This document shows, one piece after another, positions 10,231 through 18,062 of a stretch of DNA of 64,000 nucleotides. The translations under genes and the position numbers were made by a program. The stretch is from Acidobacteriota bacterium (GTDB lineage Bacteria > Acidobacteriota > Terriglobia > Terriglobales > Acidobacteriaceae): positions 186,001 through 250,000 of the forward strand of contig JABCZI010000002.1 in the NCBI GenBank assembly GCA_013289765.1, written 5' to 3'. Under the pieces are notes generated by a model. It saw only the letters and a program-made list of their open reading frames with translations. It did not search any database and was not told where the DNA came from. Positions within the stretch are counted from its first letter, which is position 1, and every line of letters begins with the position of its first letter.

Positions 10231-10431
10231 AGTTTGCATAAAGTTTTATCTTATATATCTATTATATCATATTGGAAGGGGTAACTGTGACACGTTTCGG
10301 GATTTATTTGCCCAACGTTGTGAACGACTTAAGCTCGATCATGTACTACTTGGCTATTGACAGCTTTTAATTGGAAGAGGCTCTCCACCTTGTTGAGCCA
10401 GTGTTTTCGGTCACGGGCCGCTTGTCGCCGC

Positions 10432-10821
10432 CTAAGAGTTCTTTCGCTTGCGCGACGTTTTTCTCTTGCCGCCAGGGCCGCCCCTCTCCGAGATTTCCTT
10501 GATTTGCAGGAGTTCGCCGGACCAAAGTTCCTGAAACGGACCGACCCATCGTTCATAAATCTGCCGGATGGGCAGCACGTTTAACGAGTTCACGCGTTGC
10601 CTTCCCTCCTCGCGGGTAAGAACGAGATGTGCGTGGCGCAGCACGTCGAGGTGCTTCATCACGCCAAAGCGGGTGAGGTGCGGAAACGATTCCACGATCT
10701 CGGTGGTGGTAGTGCCGGGGCGATCTCGCAGGAAATCGAGAATCCCGCGCCTGGTGGGATCCGATAATGCCTTCCACACCGGGTCGAGATCGTCCGCGGG
10801 ACTAGCGGCGAATTTCGTCAC
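10432..10821 (-). CDS. ArsR-family winged-helix transcriptional regulator
   Basis: A 129-residue DNA-binding repressor. The winged helix spans about residues 14-85: DPVWKALSDPTRRGILDFL, the recognition helix region HLTRFGVMKHLDVLRHAHLV and the wing TREEGRQRVNSLN. No metal-binding CxC is present, so this is the non-metal subgroup often paired with SRPBCC proteins. The GTG at 10821 is chosen because it begins one base after the upstream stop (TAA at 10823-10825) with AAGGA 11 bases ahead. The open frame would otherwise extend into the SRPBCC gene. The C-terminus is very basic (GGKRKTSRKRKNS). It is co-transcribed with the SRPBCC gene and probably represses it through the palindrome at 11310-11329. 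Confidence 0.88.
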   Translation of the reverse strand: MTKFAASPADDLDPVWKALSDPTRRGILDFLRDRPGTTTTEIVESFPHLTRFGVMKHLDVLRHAHLVLTREEGRQRVNSLNVLPIRQIYERWVGPFQELWSGELLQIKEISERGGPGGKRKTSRKRKNS

Positions 10822-10822
10822 T

Positions 10823-11251
10823 TTATTCGCAGTCCTTCTTAACTCCGTTGAGGATGTGATTCCAACCGCCGGTAACACCTTTACGGTGCTCGGGATCGAT
10901 CATGCCGATGGCGCGGTGCCGCAGCGAGACTCGGCAGCCTCCAGGAGCGGGCTCGATTTTCACTTCCACATGATTCGTCGCCGGGTATGACATAAACATC
11001 GGGCCGCTCAGTTCCAACAGGCTCGGAGGCTTGATGACCTGCACAAATCCCCACAAGTGCCCGATCCCATTTCCCCGATCGCGGTACCAGCGCCCGCCGG
11101 GTTTTGCTTCGAGCAGCAGTTCGAGGGATTGGCCGTCAGGCCTGGTGTTACCTTTGCCGAAGCGATGCAGGACCGCCGCGAATGCTTTTTCCGGTGTGGC
11201 TTTGATCTCTACTTGCTGCTCAATGTCGAGGGTTAGATCTTCCAATTTCAT
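10823..11251 (-). CDS. SRPBCC/AHSA1-family protein
   Basis: A 142-residue START-like ligand-binding-fold protein. EQQVEIKATPEKAFAAVLHR opens the first strand and helix, KPGGRWYRDRGNGIGHLWGFVQ gives the central strands, and the C-terminal helix GVTGGWNHILNGVKKDCE closes the cavity. The Aha1/CalC-type branch binds hydrophobic ligands or co-chaperones; the substrate here is unknown. The ATG at 11251 is chosen over 11305 because GAAGGAG lies about 8 bases upstream. The gene is first in a two-gene unit with the ArsR regulator, a widespread pairing in which the regulator controls its partner. Confidence 0.85.
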   Translation of the reverse strand: MKLEDLTLDIEQQVEIKATPEKAFAAVLHRFGKGNTRPDGQSLELLLEAKPGGRWYRDRGNGIGHLWGFVQVIKPPSLLELSGPMFMSYPATNHVEVKIEPAPGGCRVSLRHRAIGMIDPEHRKGVTGGWNHILNGVKKDCE

Positions 11252-11309
11252 TGCTGTTTTCTCCTTCGTGCTCTCAGGGAGCAACCAATCATTACGTGAG
11301 TACATACTA

Positions 11310-11329
11310 ACGTGACTTATTGGTCACGT
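11310..11329. promoter_or_regulatory. Palindromic operator, probable ArsR binding site
   Basis: Perfect 7-base arms ACGTGAC and GTCACGT flank a 6-base spacer. The site lies 58 bases upstream of the SRPBCC start codon, and a third ACGTGA half-like word is at 11294-11299. Position and symmetry fit autoregulation by the ArsR protein. Confidence 0.6.
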
Positions 11330-11483
11330 CAAGAAATATTTTGACCGGAACTGTGTGCTGCTCGTTTCTGGTGAATCGAGTGAATATGCAGCACCGGGAG
11401 ATAATCCCTCCCTAAGTGAAACTCATTACAAACCTTGGCCATCATCAGGCATCGAATCCCTGGCATTTAAGGAGGCGTAGCTC

Positions 11484-11810
11484 ATGAACGTTTCGAAGAA
11501 GTTGGTTGGCACAGCCGAAACCCTGCTGTCAGCATTGGTGCTGACGGCAGTTTTGCTTCTCACCGCAGTCCCACGACTTCACGCAGAAGATTATGATCGC
11601 TGCCAGCGCCGGATCGCTCACGCCGATCACGAACTGCACCTGGCGATTGAAAGACACGGACGCCATAGCCCTCAGGCAGAGCGCAAGCGCGTCGAGTTGC
11701 ACGAAGCGCGCGAGCACTGCTGGAGCGCCTATCATCGCTGGTGGGATGAAGATGCGCACCGCTGGCATACCGAGCGCGATTGGGACGAGCACGACCACGA
11801 GCGCGACTAA
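11484..11810 (+). CDS. Secreted His/Asp/Glu-rich small protein
   Basis: A 108-residue protein with a signal peptide (about residues 1-34: lysine start, then LLSALVLTAVLLLTA, then PRLHA before EDYDR). The mature part is strongly charged: a helical segment with CQRRIAHADHELHLAIERHG, two cysteines (CQRR, HCWSAYH), and a tail rich in His, Asp, Trp and Glu (WHTERDWDEHDHERD). It resembles secreted acidobacterial proteins of unknown role; metal binding by the His/Asp tail is a guess. The ATG at 11484 has AAGGAGG about 10 bases upstream. No operon partner. Confidence 0.7.
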   Translation: MNVSKKLVGTAETLLSALVLTAVLLLTAVPRLHAEDYDRCQRRIAHADHELHLAIERHGRHSPQAERKRVELHEAREHCWSAYHRWWDEDAHRWHTERDWDEHDHERD

Positions 11811-11962
11811 TTCGCTTCACCATATCCCTTTGCGACTACCCCGTCCTTGTCTTTCCTGCGTTAGGCGTCTGGCGTTTGGCGTTTGGAAAGACAAGGGCGG
11901 GAGCTTTGACTTTCAGCTCGCCTTCCTTCTCGCGCCCGCGTATTAGCGAAGCTTCCCGCTGC

Positions 11963-11968
11963 TATAAT
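11963..11968 (+). promoter_or_regulatory. -10 element upstream of hslV
   Basis: A perfect TATAAT lies 14 bases before the hslV ATG. No good -35 match is seen at the expected distance. If used, the mRNA would have a leader of under 10 bases. Confidence 0.35.
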
Positions 11969-11982
11969 CAGGAATTGCGCTC

Positions 11983-12525
11983 ATGTCAACGAAACGCCTG
12001 ATTCGCTCCACCACAGTTCTATCGATCCGCCGGAACGGCAGCGTGGTTCTTGCCGGCGACGGACAGGTCACGCTCGGCGAATCTGTGATCAAACATACAG
12101 CCAGGAAAATTCGGCGCCTGTACAACGATAAGATCCTCGCCGGATTCGCCGGCTCAACCGCCGACGCCTTCACCCTTTTCAGCCGCTTTGAATCGAAACT
12201 CGAGCAGTACCACGGCAACCTGGGACGCGGCGCCGTTGAGCTCGCCAAAGATTGGCGCACCGATAAATATCTGCGCCACCTGGAAGCATTGTTATTAGTG
12301 AGCGACAAGGAACAAACGTTTCTGCTCAGCGGACAAGGCGACGTGATCGAACCGGATGGCGGTGTTGCCGCCATCGGCAGCGGCGGCCCCTATGCCCAGG
12401 CGGCGGCGCAAGCCTTAGCTACACATACGCAACTGACCGCCCGCCAGATCGCGGAAGAAGCCATGAAGATCGCGGGCAAAATGTGCATCTATACGAATGA
12501 TTCGGTAACCATTGAAGAGCTCTGA
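11983..12525 (+). CDS. hslV: ATP-dependent protease proteolytic subunit HslV
   Basis: A 180-residue peptidase of the HslUV (ClpYQ) complex in the cytoplasm. The threonine-protease N-terminus is [10 protein letters not shown] at residues 10-19, preceded by a nine-residue extension (MSTKRLIRS) that must be removed for the Thr to act as nucleophile. [23 protein letters not shown] and [16 protein letters not shown] match the family core. AGGAA about 8 bases before the ATG at 11983 supports this start. It is followed after a strong inverted repeat by hslU, with which it assembles as dodecamer and hexamers. Confidence 0.95.
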   Translation: MSTKRLIRSTTVLSIRRNGSVVLAGDGQVTLGESVIKHTARKIRRLYNDKILAGFAGSTADAFTLFSRFESKLEQYHGNLGRGAVELAKDWRTDKYLRHLEALLLVSDKEQTFLLSGQGDVIEPDGGVAAIGSGGPYAQAAAQALATHTQLTARQIAEEAMKIAGKMCIYTNDSVTIEEL

Positions 12526-12535
12526 AGCGTCGCCG

Positions 12536-12601
12536 GTCGTTGGTCGTTAGTCGTTGGCTAAACCGCAGCGGCGAACGGCTAACGACCAACGACCAACGAC
12601 G
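12536..12601. repeat. Long inverted repeat between hslV and hslU
   Basis: The left arm is built from GTCGTTGGTCGTTAGTCGTTGGC and the right arm from its near-complement (CTAACGACCAACGACCAACGAC), each a triple of a GGTCGTT-like word. They are separated by a roughly 20-base loop. It lies in the mRNA between the hslV stop and the hslU start and could form a long hairpin. An attenuation or mRNA-processing role is possible. Confidence 0.7.
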
Positions 12602-12606
12602 AATTT

Positions 12607-14025
12607 ATGGCCATCTACTTACCCAGCAGCGCCGAAGAAGAACAACTCGCACTCGACGAACTCACTCCGCGCGAGATCGTAGTCGAACTCGACAAACATG
12701 TTATCGGGCAGAAGGACGCCAAACGCGCCGTCGCCATCGCCCTGCGCAACCGCACCCGCCGCCAAAAACTCACGCCCGAACTGGCCGAAGAAATCATCCC
12801 CAAAAACATAATTATGATTGGGCCGACGGGGGTGGGGAAGACGGAGATTGCGCGGAGGCTGGCGAAGCTGGCGAATTCTCCATTCTTGAAGGTGGAGGCT
12901 TCGAAGTTTACGGAAGTGGGGTACGTTGGGCGGGATGTGGAGTCGATGGTGCGCGATCTGGTGGAGATTGCGATTGATAATGTTCGCGAAGAGAAGTTGG
13001 AGGATGTGGCGGACAAGGCGGAGTTGAATGCGGAGGAGCGGCTGCTGGATATTTTGTTGCCGCCGACTCCGCAGTCGCGGCCGGGTGAATCGACTACGGC
13101 GGGCGGAGTGGTGATTGATGGCAACACGGCGCTGGCGGAATCTTCCACGCGTACACGAGAAAAATTGCGGCAGCAGTTGCGCGAAGGAAAACTGGATGAG
13201 CGGCAGGTTGAGATTGATGTGCGCGAGCGCAATTTTCCCACGTTTGAAATCATGAGTAATCAGGGCATGGAGGAGATGGACATCAACATCAAGGACATGC
13301 TGCCTAACATCTTCGGGGCACGGACCAAGAAGCGGAAGATGAAAGTGAATGAGGCGTTTGAATATCTGATTCAGGAAGAAGAGCAGCGGCTGATCGATAT
13401 GGATCAGGTGACGCGGACGGCGATCGATCGCGTGGAGAATTCCGGGATTGTGTTTCTGGATGAGATCGATAAGATTGCGGGGCGCGAGGGCGGGCATGGG
13501 CCGGACGTTTCGCGCGAAGGAGTGCAGCGCGACATTCTGCCGATTGTTGAAGGCACCACCGTGAACACGCGTTATGGCATGGTCCGCACGGATCATATTT
13601 TATTTATTGCGGCGGGGGCGTTTCACGTTTCGAAGCCAAGCGATCTGATTCCGGAGCTGCAGGGACGGTTTCCGATTCGGGTGGAGTTGCACTCGCTGAC
13701 GATGGACGATTTCGTGCGTATTTTGACGGAGCCCAAATCGTCACTGGTGAAGCAGTACACGGCTTTGCTTGAGACTGAAGGGGTGAAGCTCGAGTTCACT
13801 ACGGAGGCGCTGTCGGAAATTGCGCACTTTGCGTTTCGAGTGAATGAGAGTACGGAGAATATTGGAGCGCGGCGGCTGCATACCATCATGGAGCGGGTGC
13901 TGGATGAGTTGAGCTTTGATGCTCCGGAGCGCAAGGGCGAACACGTGATCATCGATGCGGATTACGTGCGGAAGATGTTGACGGATATTGTGAAGGATCA
14001 GGATTTGTCGCGGTATATTCTGTAG
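12607..14025 (+). CDS. hslU: ATP-dependent protease ATPase subunit HslU
   Basis: A 472-residue AAA+ unfoldase that feeds substrates to HslV. The Walker A motif is [11 protein letters not shown] (about residues 74-84), a pore-region [10 protein letters not shown] follows, the I-domain spans about residues 115-250, Walker B is [10 protein letters not shown], and the sensor 2 region [16 protein letters not shown] and the C-terminal tail DLSRYIL that inserts into HslV are intact. The ATG at 12607 lies directly after the inverted repeat and has no clear Shine-Dalgarno sequence, so translational coupling with hslV is unlikely to be simple. Third-base use changes abruptly near 12815 from C-rich to G/T-rich. 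Confidence 0.96.
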   Translation: MAIYLPSSAEEEQLALDELTPREIVVELDKHVIGQKDAKRAVAIALRNRTRRQKLTPELAEEIIPKNIIMIGPTGVGKTEIARRLAKLANSPFLKVEASKFTEVGYVGRDVESMVRDLVEIAIDNVREEKLEDVADKAELNAEERLLDILLPPTPQSRPGESTTAGGVVIDGNTALAESSTRTREKLRQQLREGKLDERQVEIDVRERNFPTFEIMSNQGMEEMDINIKDMLPNIFGARTKKRKMKVNEAFEYLIQEEEQRLIDMDQVTRTAIDRVENSGIVFLDEIDKIAGREGGHGPDVSREGVQRDILPIVEGTTVNTRYGMVRTDHILFIAAGAFHVSKPSDLIPELQGRFPIRVELHSLTMDDFVRILTEPKSSLVKQYTALLETEGVKLEFTTEALSEIAHFAFRVNESTENIGARRLHTIMERVLDELSFDAPERKGEHVIIDADYVRKMLTDIVKDQDLSRYIL

Positions 14026-14085
14026 GCTGGTCGTTCAACCTGGCAGAAGGGCAGCGGTGCGGAGGTTGTAAATTGCCGCCTTTGG

Positions 14086-14589
14086 CTAAGGGTTCCATCC
14101 GGTTTTGAAGCCTAGTAGACGATTGAGTTCCCACGGTCCGCAGCAATTTATCTTCAGTGAGCTACAGACGTCCGGGATGTGTCGATTGTGCCTCTGTTTT
14201 GAAGGTTTCGACACCTCAGTCGTGGTAATGCAGCGGCCGACCTCTACGAGCCCGTAGGCGATCAGAAACGGATCTCGTCCCAGTTTATCCACTTCATCAT
14301 CTGTCAGATCATTCGCATATCCATCTCTCACCACTCGCCGAACCAAATCGGGCTTGGAAGCCTCATTGAACACCAACGCATCGCGATTGGCGTCTTTCTT
14401 GACCCAATCCAGCAATTCGTCGTCCTCTTTGCGTCCCTCTAGAACCTCTTCGTACATCTCGATTGGAATTTTGACGTGCCCGGAAGATCCTTGATGCTGC
14501 AGCCAACCCCAAAACTCTGGAACGCGGCTGATGCCGTAGTACGTGTTGGCCGCCGTGATTAGGATGTTGGCATCGAGGAGGTAAATCAT
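14086..14589 (-). CDS. PIN-like ribonuclease toxin, DUF4411 family
   Basis: A 167-residue protein beginning MIYLLDANILITAANTYYG, where Asp6 in the LLDAN motif is the first PIN-domain metal ligand. Later acidic positions (EVLEGRKEDDELLDW; LGRDPFLIAYGL) supply the others. DUF4411 proteins are recognised PIN-fold members usually encoded next to an HTH-ImmA/IrrE protein, as here. The ATG at 14589 overlaps the stop of the upstream gene in TGATG, implying translational coupling. The likely role is an RNA-cleaving toxin held in check by the partner; this is inferred, not shown. The short stretch 14026-14085 after hslU is empty. Confidence 0.8.
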   Translation of the reverse strand: MIYLLDANILITAANTYYGISRVPEFWGWLQHQGSSGHVKIPIEMYEEVLEGRKEDDELLDWVKKDANRDALVFNEASKPDLVRRVVRDGYANDLTDDEVDKLGRDPFLIAYGLVEVGRCITTTEVSKPSKQRHNRHIPDVCSSLKINCCGPWELNRLLGFKTGWNP

Positions 14590-15785
14590 CACTCGCCTCC
14601 ACGACTAAAACTCGCCAATAGGGGATCTACATTTCGTGCTTTCACCCCCAGTAATCTGGCCGCCTTCGTGTAGGTGAGGACACCTTCGCCGAGAGAGCGA
14701 TTGGTTAAGGCTAGGAGAGCCTTGCCGATGCGGTGCCTTCTCACAACGTAGTAACTAGGCCCACCCTCGCGGACCTTTTGTTTTAGCGCTTCGCGTTCCT
14801 TATGGGCCACCCAGTCCTTGTAGAACCTTTCTCTTAGGTCTTCCCACGTTTTTTCAGTGATAGCGCCGGTTCGAAATATTCGATACGCAACCATCGCTCT
14901 GCTGATGTTGCGCTTATCGGCGAACTGGGAGACTCGTTCTGCTAGTCGGTCTCTAGTTAGGTTTCCTACGCGAGCGAACTCTTCAAGCTCTCGGGGGGGT
15001 AGCAATATCTCGGCGGCAACGTCACTGCAATACTGTTCAATCGCGAGGCCTGCTGTCGATCCGCTCACCCCCGTAGCACCGAGCCACAGATGAGCCACCT
15101 CGTGCAGCGCTGTGAAAGACCAAGCGGACACCGCATCATTGTCGTTGATTACCACGAGCGGAGCGATCTGATCCGCGAGGGCGAAGCCGCGGAAAGCGTC
15201 GAGGGAAATATTCGTGTGGTGCGTCCCTAGGTTTCCGAGAAGAAGAACAAAAATGCGACTCGCCTCCGTTCTGAGGCGCAGGTATGCGAACGCCTCGTCC
15301 ATCTTGGCCTGGGAGCGAAAGATACTTAAGTTGAACCCGAGTTGCTTAGTGATCCGTTCGGCCAGTGCGGACACAGGAAGGTCCACGGTGGCAGATCCGA
15401 TGAAGGGGAGTTTTTCGACCTCCGAGTCCTCCAGTAGAGACTTGATAATGCCCTGCCTACCTCGAATGTCGCGAAGTAATGCGTCGAGAACTGGGTTGTA
15501 AAGTGCCTCCGTACGCGGAAGAGTTCGGAAATCCTTCCCACGGTCGCCTGCCTTCGGCGGTTGCTCCAAGTAAAAGACAAGCAGAGAACGCCGATATCTT
15601 TTGGCCATTCTCAAAAGCAAGGGTCGCGAAGGTTCTTCCTTACCCGCTTCGAGCGCCGCTAGCCTGTCGGGTCCGGACGTCCCGTAGGCTTCCTTCAGAT
15701 CGAGAGCGTGCGCCGCCTCTTCGAGAGAGAGGCCGGCCGTCTTTCTAGCCCATTGCAGAATTTCCGGATTTAACATCGGTTTCAT
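14589..15785 (-). CDS. HTH (XRE) and ImmA/IrrE-type metallopeptidase protein, antitoxin-like
   Basis: A 398-residue protein. The N-terminal helix-turn-helix (about residues 5-60; EILQWARKTAGLSLEEAAHAL) is of the Xre type. A peptidase domain follows with the zinc motif HEVAH in FTALHEVAHLWLG (about residues 227-231) and a downstream glutamate in EQYCSDVAAEILLP. It ends in a basic helical domain. ImmA/IrrE proteins cleave repressors. Fused to Xre and followed by a DUF4411 PIN protein, the layout matches known COG2856/PIN toxin-antitoxin pairs. The ATG at 15785 is preferred to the TTG at 15812, but a second ATG three codons on is possible. A palindrome about 90 bases upstream may be its operator. 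Confidence 0.82.
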   Translation of the reverse strand: MKPMLNPEILQWARKTAGLSLEEAAHALDLKEAYGTSGPDRLAALEAGKEEPSRPLLLRMAKRYRRSLLVFYLEQPPKAGDRGKDFRTLPRTEALYNPVLDALLRDIRGRQGIIKSLLEDSEVEKLPFIGSATVDLPVSALAERITKQLGFNLSIFRSQAKMDEAFAYLRLRTEASRIFVLLLGNLGTHHTNISLDAFRGFALADQIAPLVVINDNDAVSAWSFTALHEVAHLWLGATGVSGSTAGLAIEQYCSDVAAEILLPPRELEEFARVGNLTRDRLAERVSQFADKRNISRAMVAYRIFRTGAITEKTWEDLRERFYKDWVAHKEREALKQKVREGGPSYYVVRRHRIGKALLALTNRSLGEGVLTYTKAARLLGVKARNVDPLLASFSRGGE

Positions 15786-15876
15786 TCTGTTCCATAGCTG
15801 ACGGATTATCAACCTCCACGGTTTCTGGCGGTGTTATGAATCGCTTTCGTCGTTTGGTTGAGGGTGGGTAATCCCA

Positions 15877-15889
15877 CTATGAATCATAG
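15877..15889. promoter_or_regulatory. Palindrome upstream of the HTH-ImmA gene, possible operator
   Basis: CTATGA-A-TCATAG is a perfect 6-base inverted repeat with a one-base centre, bordered by CCCA and GGG. It lies about 92 bases upstream of the minus-strand start at 15785, fitting autoregulation by the Xre domain. Confidence 0.4.
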
Positions 15890-16008
15890 GGTCTTGTTTC
15901 GATTTCTGTAGCCACCCCCAATCTCTGCAGGCAGAGTCAATGGCTACCAAAAGACCTGAAGTGCCATTACTAGGTCGGGGCTGAAGGGCGTGCATCGGAG
16001 CTTCTTCC

Positions 16009-16091
16009 GTCCCTACGGGACTTGGTTCCTATTTTGCGGGGCTTACCCCGGACTTACGTCTGGGGCTATTGAATGCCGCCCCTGAAGGGGC
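16009..16091. repeat. REP-like composite palindrome, family A (second subtype)
   Basis: Three hairpins in a row: GTCCCTACGGGAC (16009-16021), CCCCGGAC..GTCTGGGG (16046-16065) and GCCCCTGAAGGGGC (16078-16091). The middle and right parts, including CTATTGAATGCCG, are nearly identical to the copy inside pcrA/uvrD at 55240-55319. Confidence 0.85.
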
Positions 16092-16112
16092 TCTGCGCGG
16101 AGGCAGCTTTAC

Positions 16113-16435
16113 GCGGCGCTGAAGCGCCGCTCTTCCACGTTCCTGCACGCATTTGCGAATCTTAGAAAACCGAGCGGGCGAGACTTACGGCGCGGCTGAA
16201 AGCCGCGCCCTGATGCGAACCCGACCCTTAGGCGGCGCTGAAGCGTCACTCTTCCACGTACTCCATGCATTCCACGGTGCTGCATGCATTGATCGCAGCG
16301 CTGAAGCGCTGCGCCACCCAAAATCAAGGGCCTCTCACAGGCGGATCTATTCCACGCGGGATTAGTTGCGCCGCAGGCATTGTCGGACAGGAGTGTCCGA
16401 CCCACACGGGCAGCGGGAGTGTCCGACCCACACGG
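16113..16435. repeat. Cluster of family B and family C palindromes
   Basis: A gene-free stretch packed with short palindromes: GCGGCGCTGAAGCGCCGC (16113-16130), a GGCGCGGC/GCCGCGCC hairpin (16189-16209), GCGGCGCTGAAGCGTCAC (16232-16249), CGCAGCGCTGAAGCGCTGCG (16294-16313) and GGACAGGAGTGTCC (16385-16398) with a partial second copy at 16413-16435. CTCTTCCACGT follows two of the family B units. The array ends 23 bases before the aminotransferase gene. Confidence 0.85.
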
Positions 16436-16458
16436 CTGATCTGGTATTCTGCTGCGAC

Positions 16459-17814
16459 ATGAAAACTATTGATCGAGCAAAACTGGCGTCTTTGATGGAA
16501 CGCGAGCAGAAGAAATTTGTCGCGGAGAGGCCGAAGTCCAAGGCGCTGTTTGAACGGGGGCGCAAATCGTTGCTGGCGGGCGTTCCCATGAACTGGATGG
16601 TGAAGTGGGCGGGAGCGTTTCCGCCGTTTGTGCGGGAGGCGCAGGGGGCTTCGTTCTTCGATGTGGACGGGCACCGGTACACGGATTTCTGCCTGGGGGA
16701 TACGGGTGCGATGACGGGGCATTCTCCGTCTGCGACGGTGAAGGCGGTGGAGGAGCAGGCACGGCGCGGGATTACGTTGATGCTGCCGGGCGAGGACGCT
16801 ATTTTTGTCGCGGAGGAGTTGCAGAAGCGCTTCGGGCTGCCTTACTGGCAGTTTGCGCTGACGGCGACGGATGCGAATCGATTTTCGATTCGGCTGGCGC
16901 GGCAGATTACGGGACGGAAGAAGATTCTGGTTTACAACTGGTGTTATCACGGGACGGTGGATGAAACTTTCATCACGCTGGAGCGCGATGGCACGTCCGG
17001 GGCCAGGCGTGGGAACGTTGGGCCTCCGGTGGATCCATCGATCACGACGAGAGTGGTTGAGTTCAACGATGTGGCCGCGCTGGAGACTGCATTAGCTCAC
17101 GGCGACGTAGCTTGCGTACTCGCGGAACCGGCGATGACGAACGTGGGGATCGTGCACGCTGCGCCGGGATATCACGCGGCGTTGCGCGAGTTGACGCGCA
17201 AGCATGGGACGCTGCTGATTATCGATGAGACGCATACGATCTGCGCCGGGCCGGGCGGGTATACGCGGGCGGAAAATCTGGAACCGGATATGCTGGTCTT
17301 TGGAAAAGCAATTGGCGCGGGGATTCCCGGCGCGGCTTACGGTTTTTCCGCGGAAGTTGCGGAGCGGGTTAGTGCGGCGCAGAGTCTGGAAGACTCCGAT
17401 GTGGGCGGGATTGGGGGGACGCTGGCGGGGAATGCGTTGTCCCTGGCGGCGATGCGGGCGACTCTGAACAAAGTTCTGACCAAGGAAGCGTTTGAGCGGA
17501 TGATTCCGATGGCAGAGCGTTGGACTTTGGGAGTAGCGCGAGCGATTGCCGAGGCGGAGATTCCCTGGCACGTCACGCGGTTGGGATGCCGGGCCGAATA
17601 TCTGTTTAAGGCTGACGCTCCGAAGAATGGGACGGAAGCACACGACGGCATGGATTTTGAGTTGGAACGGTTCATGCATTTGTATGCGATGAATCGAGGG
17701 ATATTGCTGACGCCATTTCATAACATGGCGCTGATGTCTCCGATGACGGAGAGCGAGGATGTGGACCGGCATACGAAGGTGTTTCGGGAGGCGGTGAGGG
17801 AGTTGGCGGGGTAG
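16459..17814 (+). CDS. Class III PLP-dependent aminotransferase, glutamate-1-semialdehyde aminomutase-like
   Basis: A 451-residue cytosolic PLP enzyme. IIDETHTICAGPGG holds the cofactor aspartate, and DMLVFGKAIGAGIPGAAYG holds the Schiff-base lysine. CLGDTGAMTGHSPSATVKAV and WCYHGTVDETF match the GSA-aminomutase/omega-transaminase branch. The true HemL substrate cannot be concluded: spacing and the TPFHNMALMSPMTES tail resemble aspartate-aminotransferase-family proteins annotated as GSAM-like. The ATG at 16459 is chosen because upstream in-frame sequence is repeat DNA. There is no haem operon context; it stands alone between palindrome clusters. G/T-rich third positions differ from the genes before 12.8 kb. 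Confidence 0.85.
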   Translation: MKTIDRAKLASLMEREQKKFVAERPKSKALFERGRKSLLAGVPMNWMVKWAGAFPPFVREAQGASFFDVDGHRYTDFCLGDTGAMTGHSPSATVKAVEEQARRGITLMLPGEDAIFVAEELQKRFGLPYWQFALTATDANRFSIRLARQITGRKKILVYNWCYHGTVDETFITLERDGTSGARRGNVGPPVDPSITTRVVEFNDVAALETALAHGDVACVLAEPAMTNVGIVHAAPGYHAALRELTRKHGTLLIIDETHTICAGPGGYTRAENLEPDMLVFGKAIGAGIPGAAYGFSAEVAERVSAAQSLEDSDVGGIGGTLAGNALSLAAMRATLNKVLTKEAFERMIPMAERWTLGVARAIAEAEIPWHVTRLGCRAEYLFKADAPKNGTEAHDGMDFELERFMHLYAMNRGILLTPFHNMALMSPMTESEDVDRHTKVFREAVRELAG

Positions 17815-17828
17815 GGCTTCCAGCGCGG

Positions 17829-17986
17829 GGGCTAAAGCCCTTTTTATTTTGGCCCGTTACGCGGCGCTGAAGCGCCACTCTTCCACGACGGTGCAAGCGG
17901 TAGCGGTGGGCCTGGTCCGAGAATGACTGGGCGTTGAAGAGAGGCAGTCGAGCTTCGCTCGACCAGACAGCCGAGGGCGGCTGTCT
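17829..17986. repeat. Palindromes of families B and D
   Basis: GGGCTAAAGCCC (17829-17840), GCGGCGCTGAAGCGCCAC (17861-17878), GTCGAGCTTCGCTCGAC (17947-17963) and the AGACAGCCG/CGGCTGTCT hairpin (17965-17986) fill the gap between the aminotransferase and the FN3 lipoprotein. The last two are the family D pair in the opposite orientation to 1822-1859. Confidence 0.8.
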
Positions 17987-18062
17987 CCACACAAGCAAGC
18001 CCACGCGGCAGTCTTCATCTCCACATGAGCATTGACGATTGATGTAGTCTTTCATTCTGCGC

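Noticed and set aside
12600-12830. Chromosomal origin suggested by the skew change
   Set aside because: No dnaA gene, DnaA-box cluster or AT-rich unwinding region is visible, so only the skew change is reported.
14170-14260. Other open frames overlapping the PIN gene on the plus strand
   Set aside because: Shadows of the minus-strand coding sequence with no start signals or recognisable domains.
15990-16440. CRISPR array (closely spaced short palindromic repeats)
   Set aside because: Units differ in sequence and spacing, spacers are not uniform and no cas genes are present; they are REP-like families.
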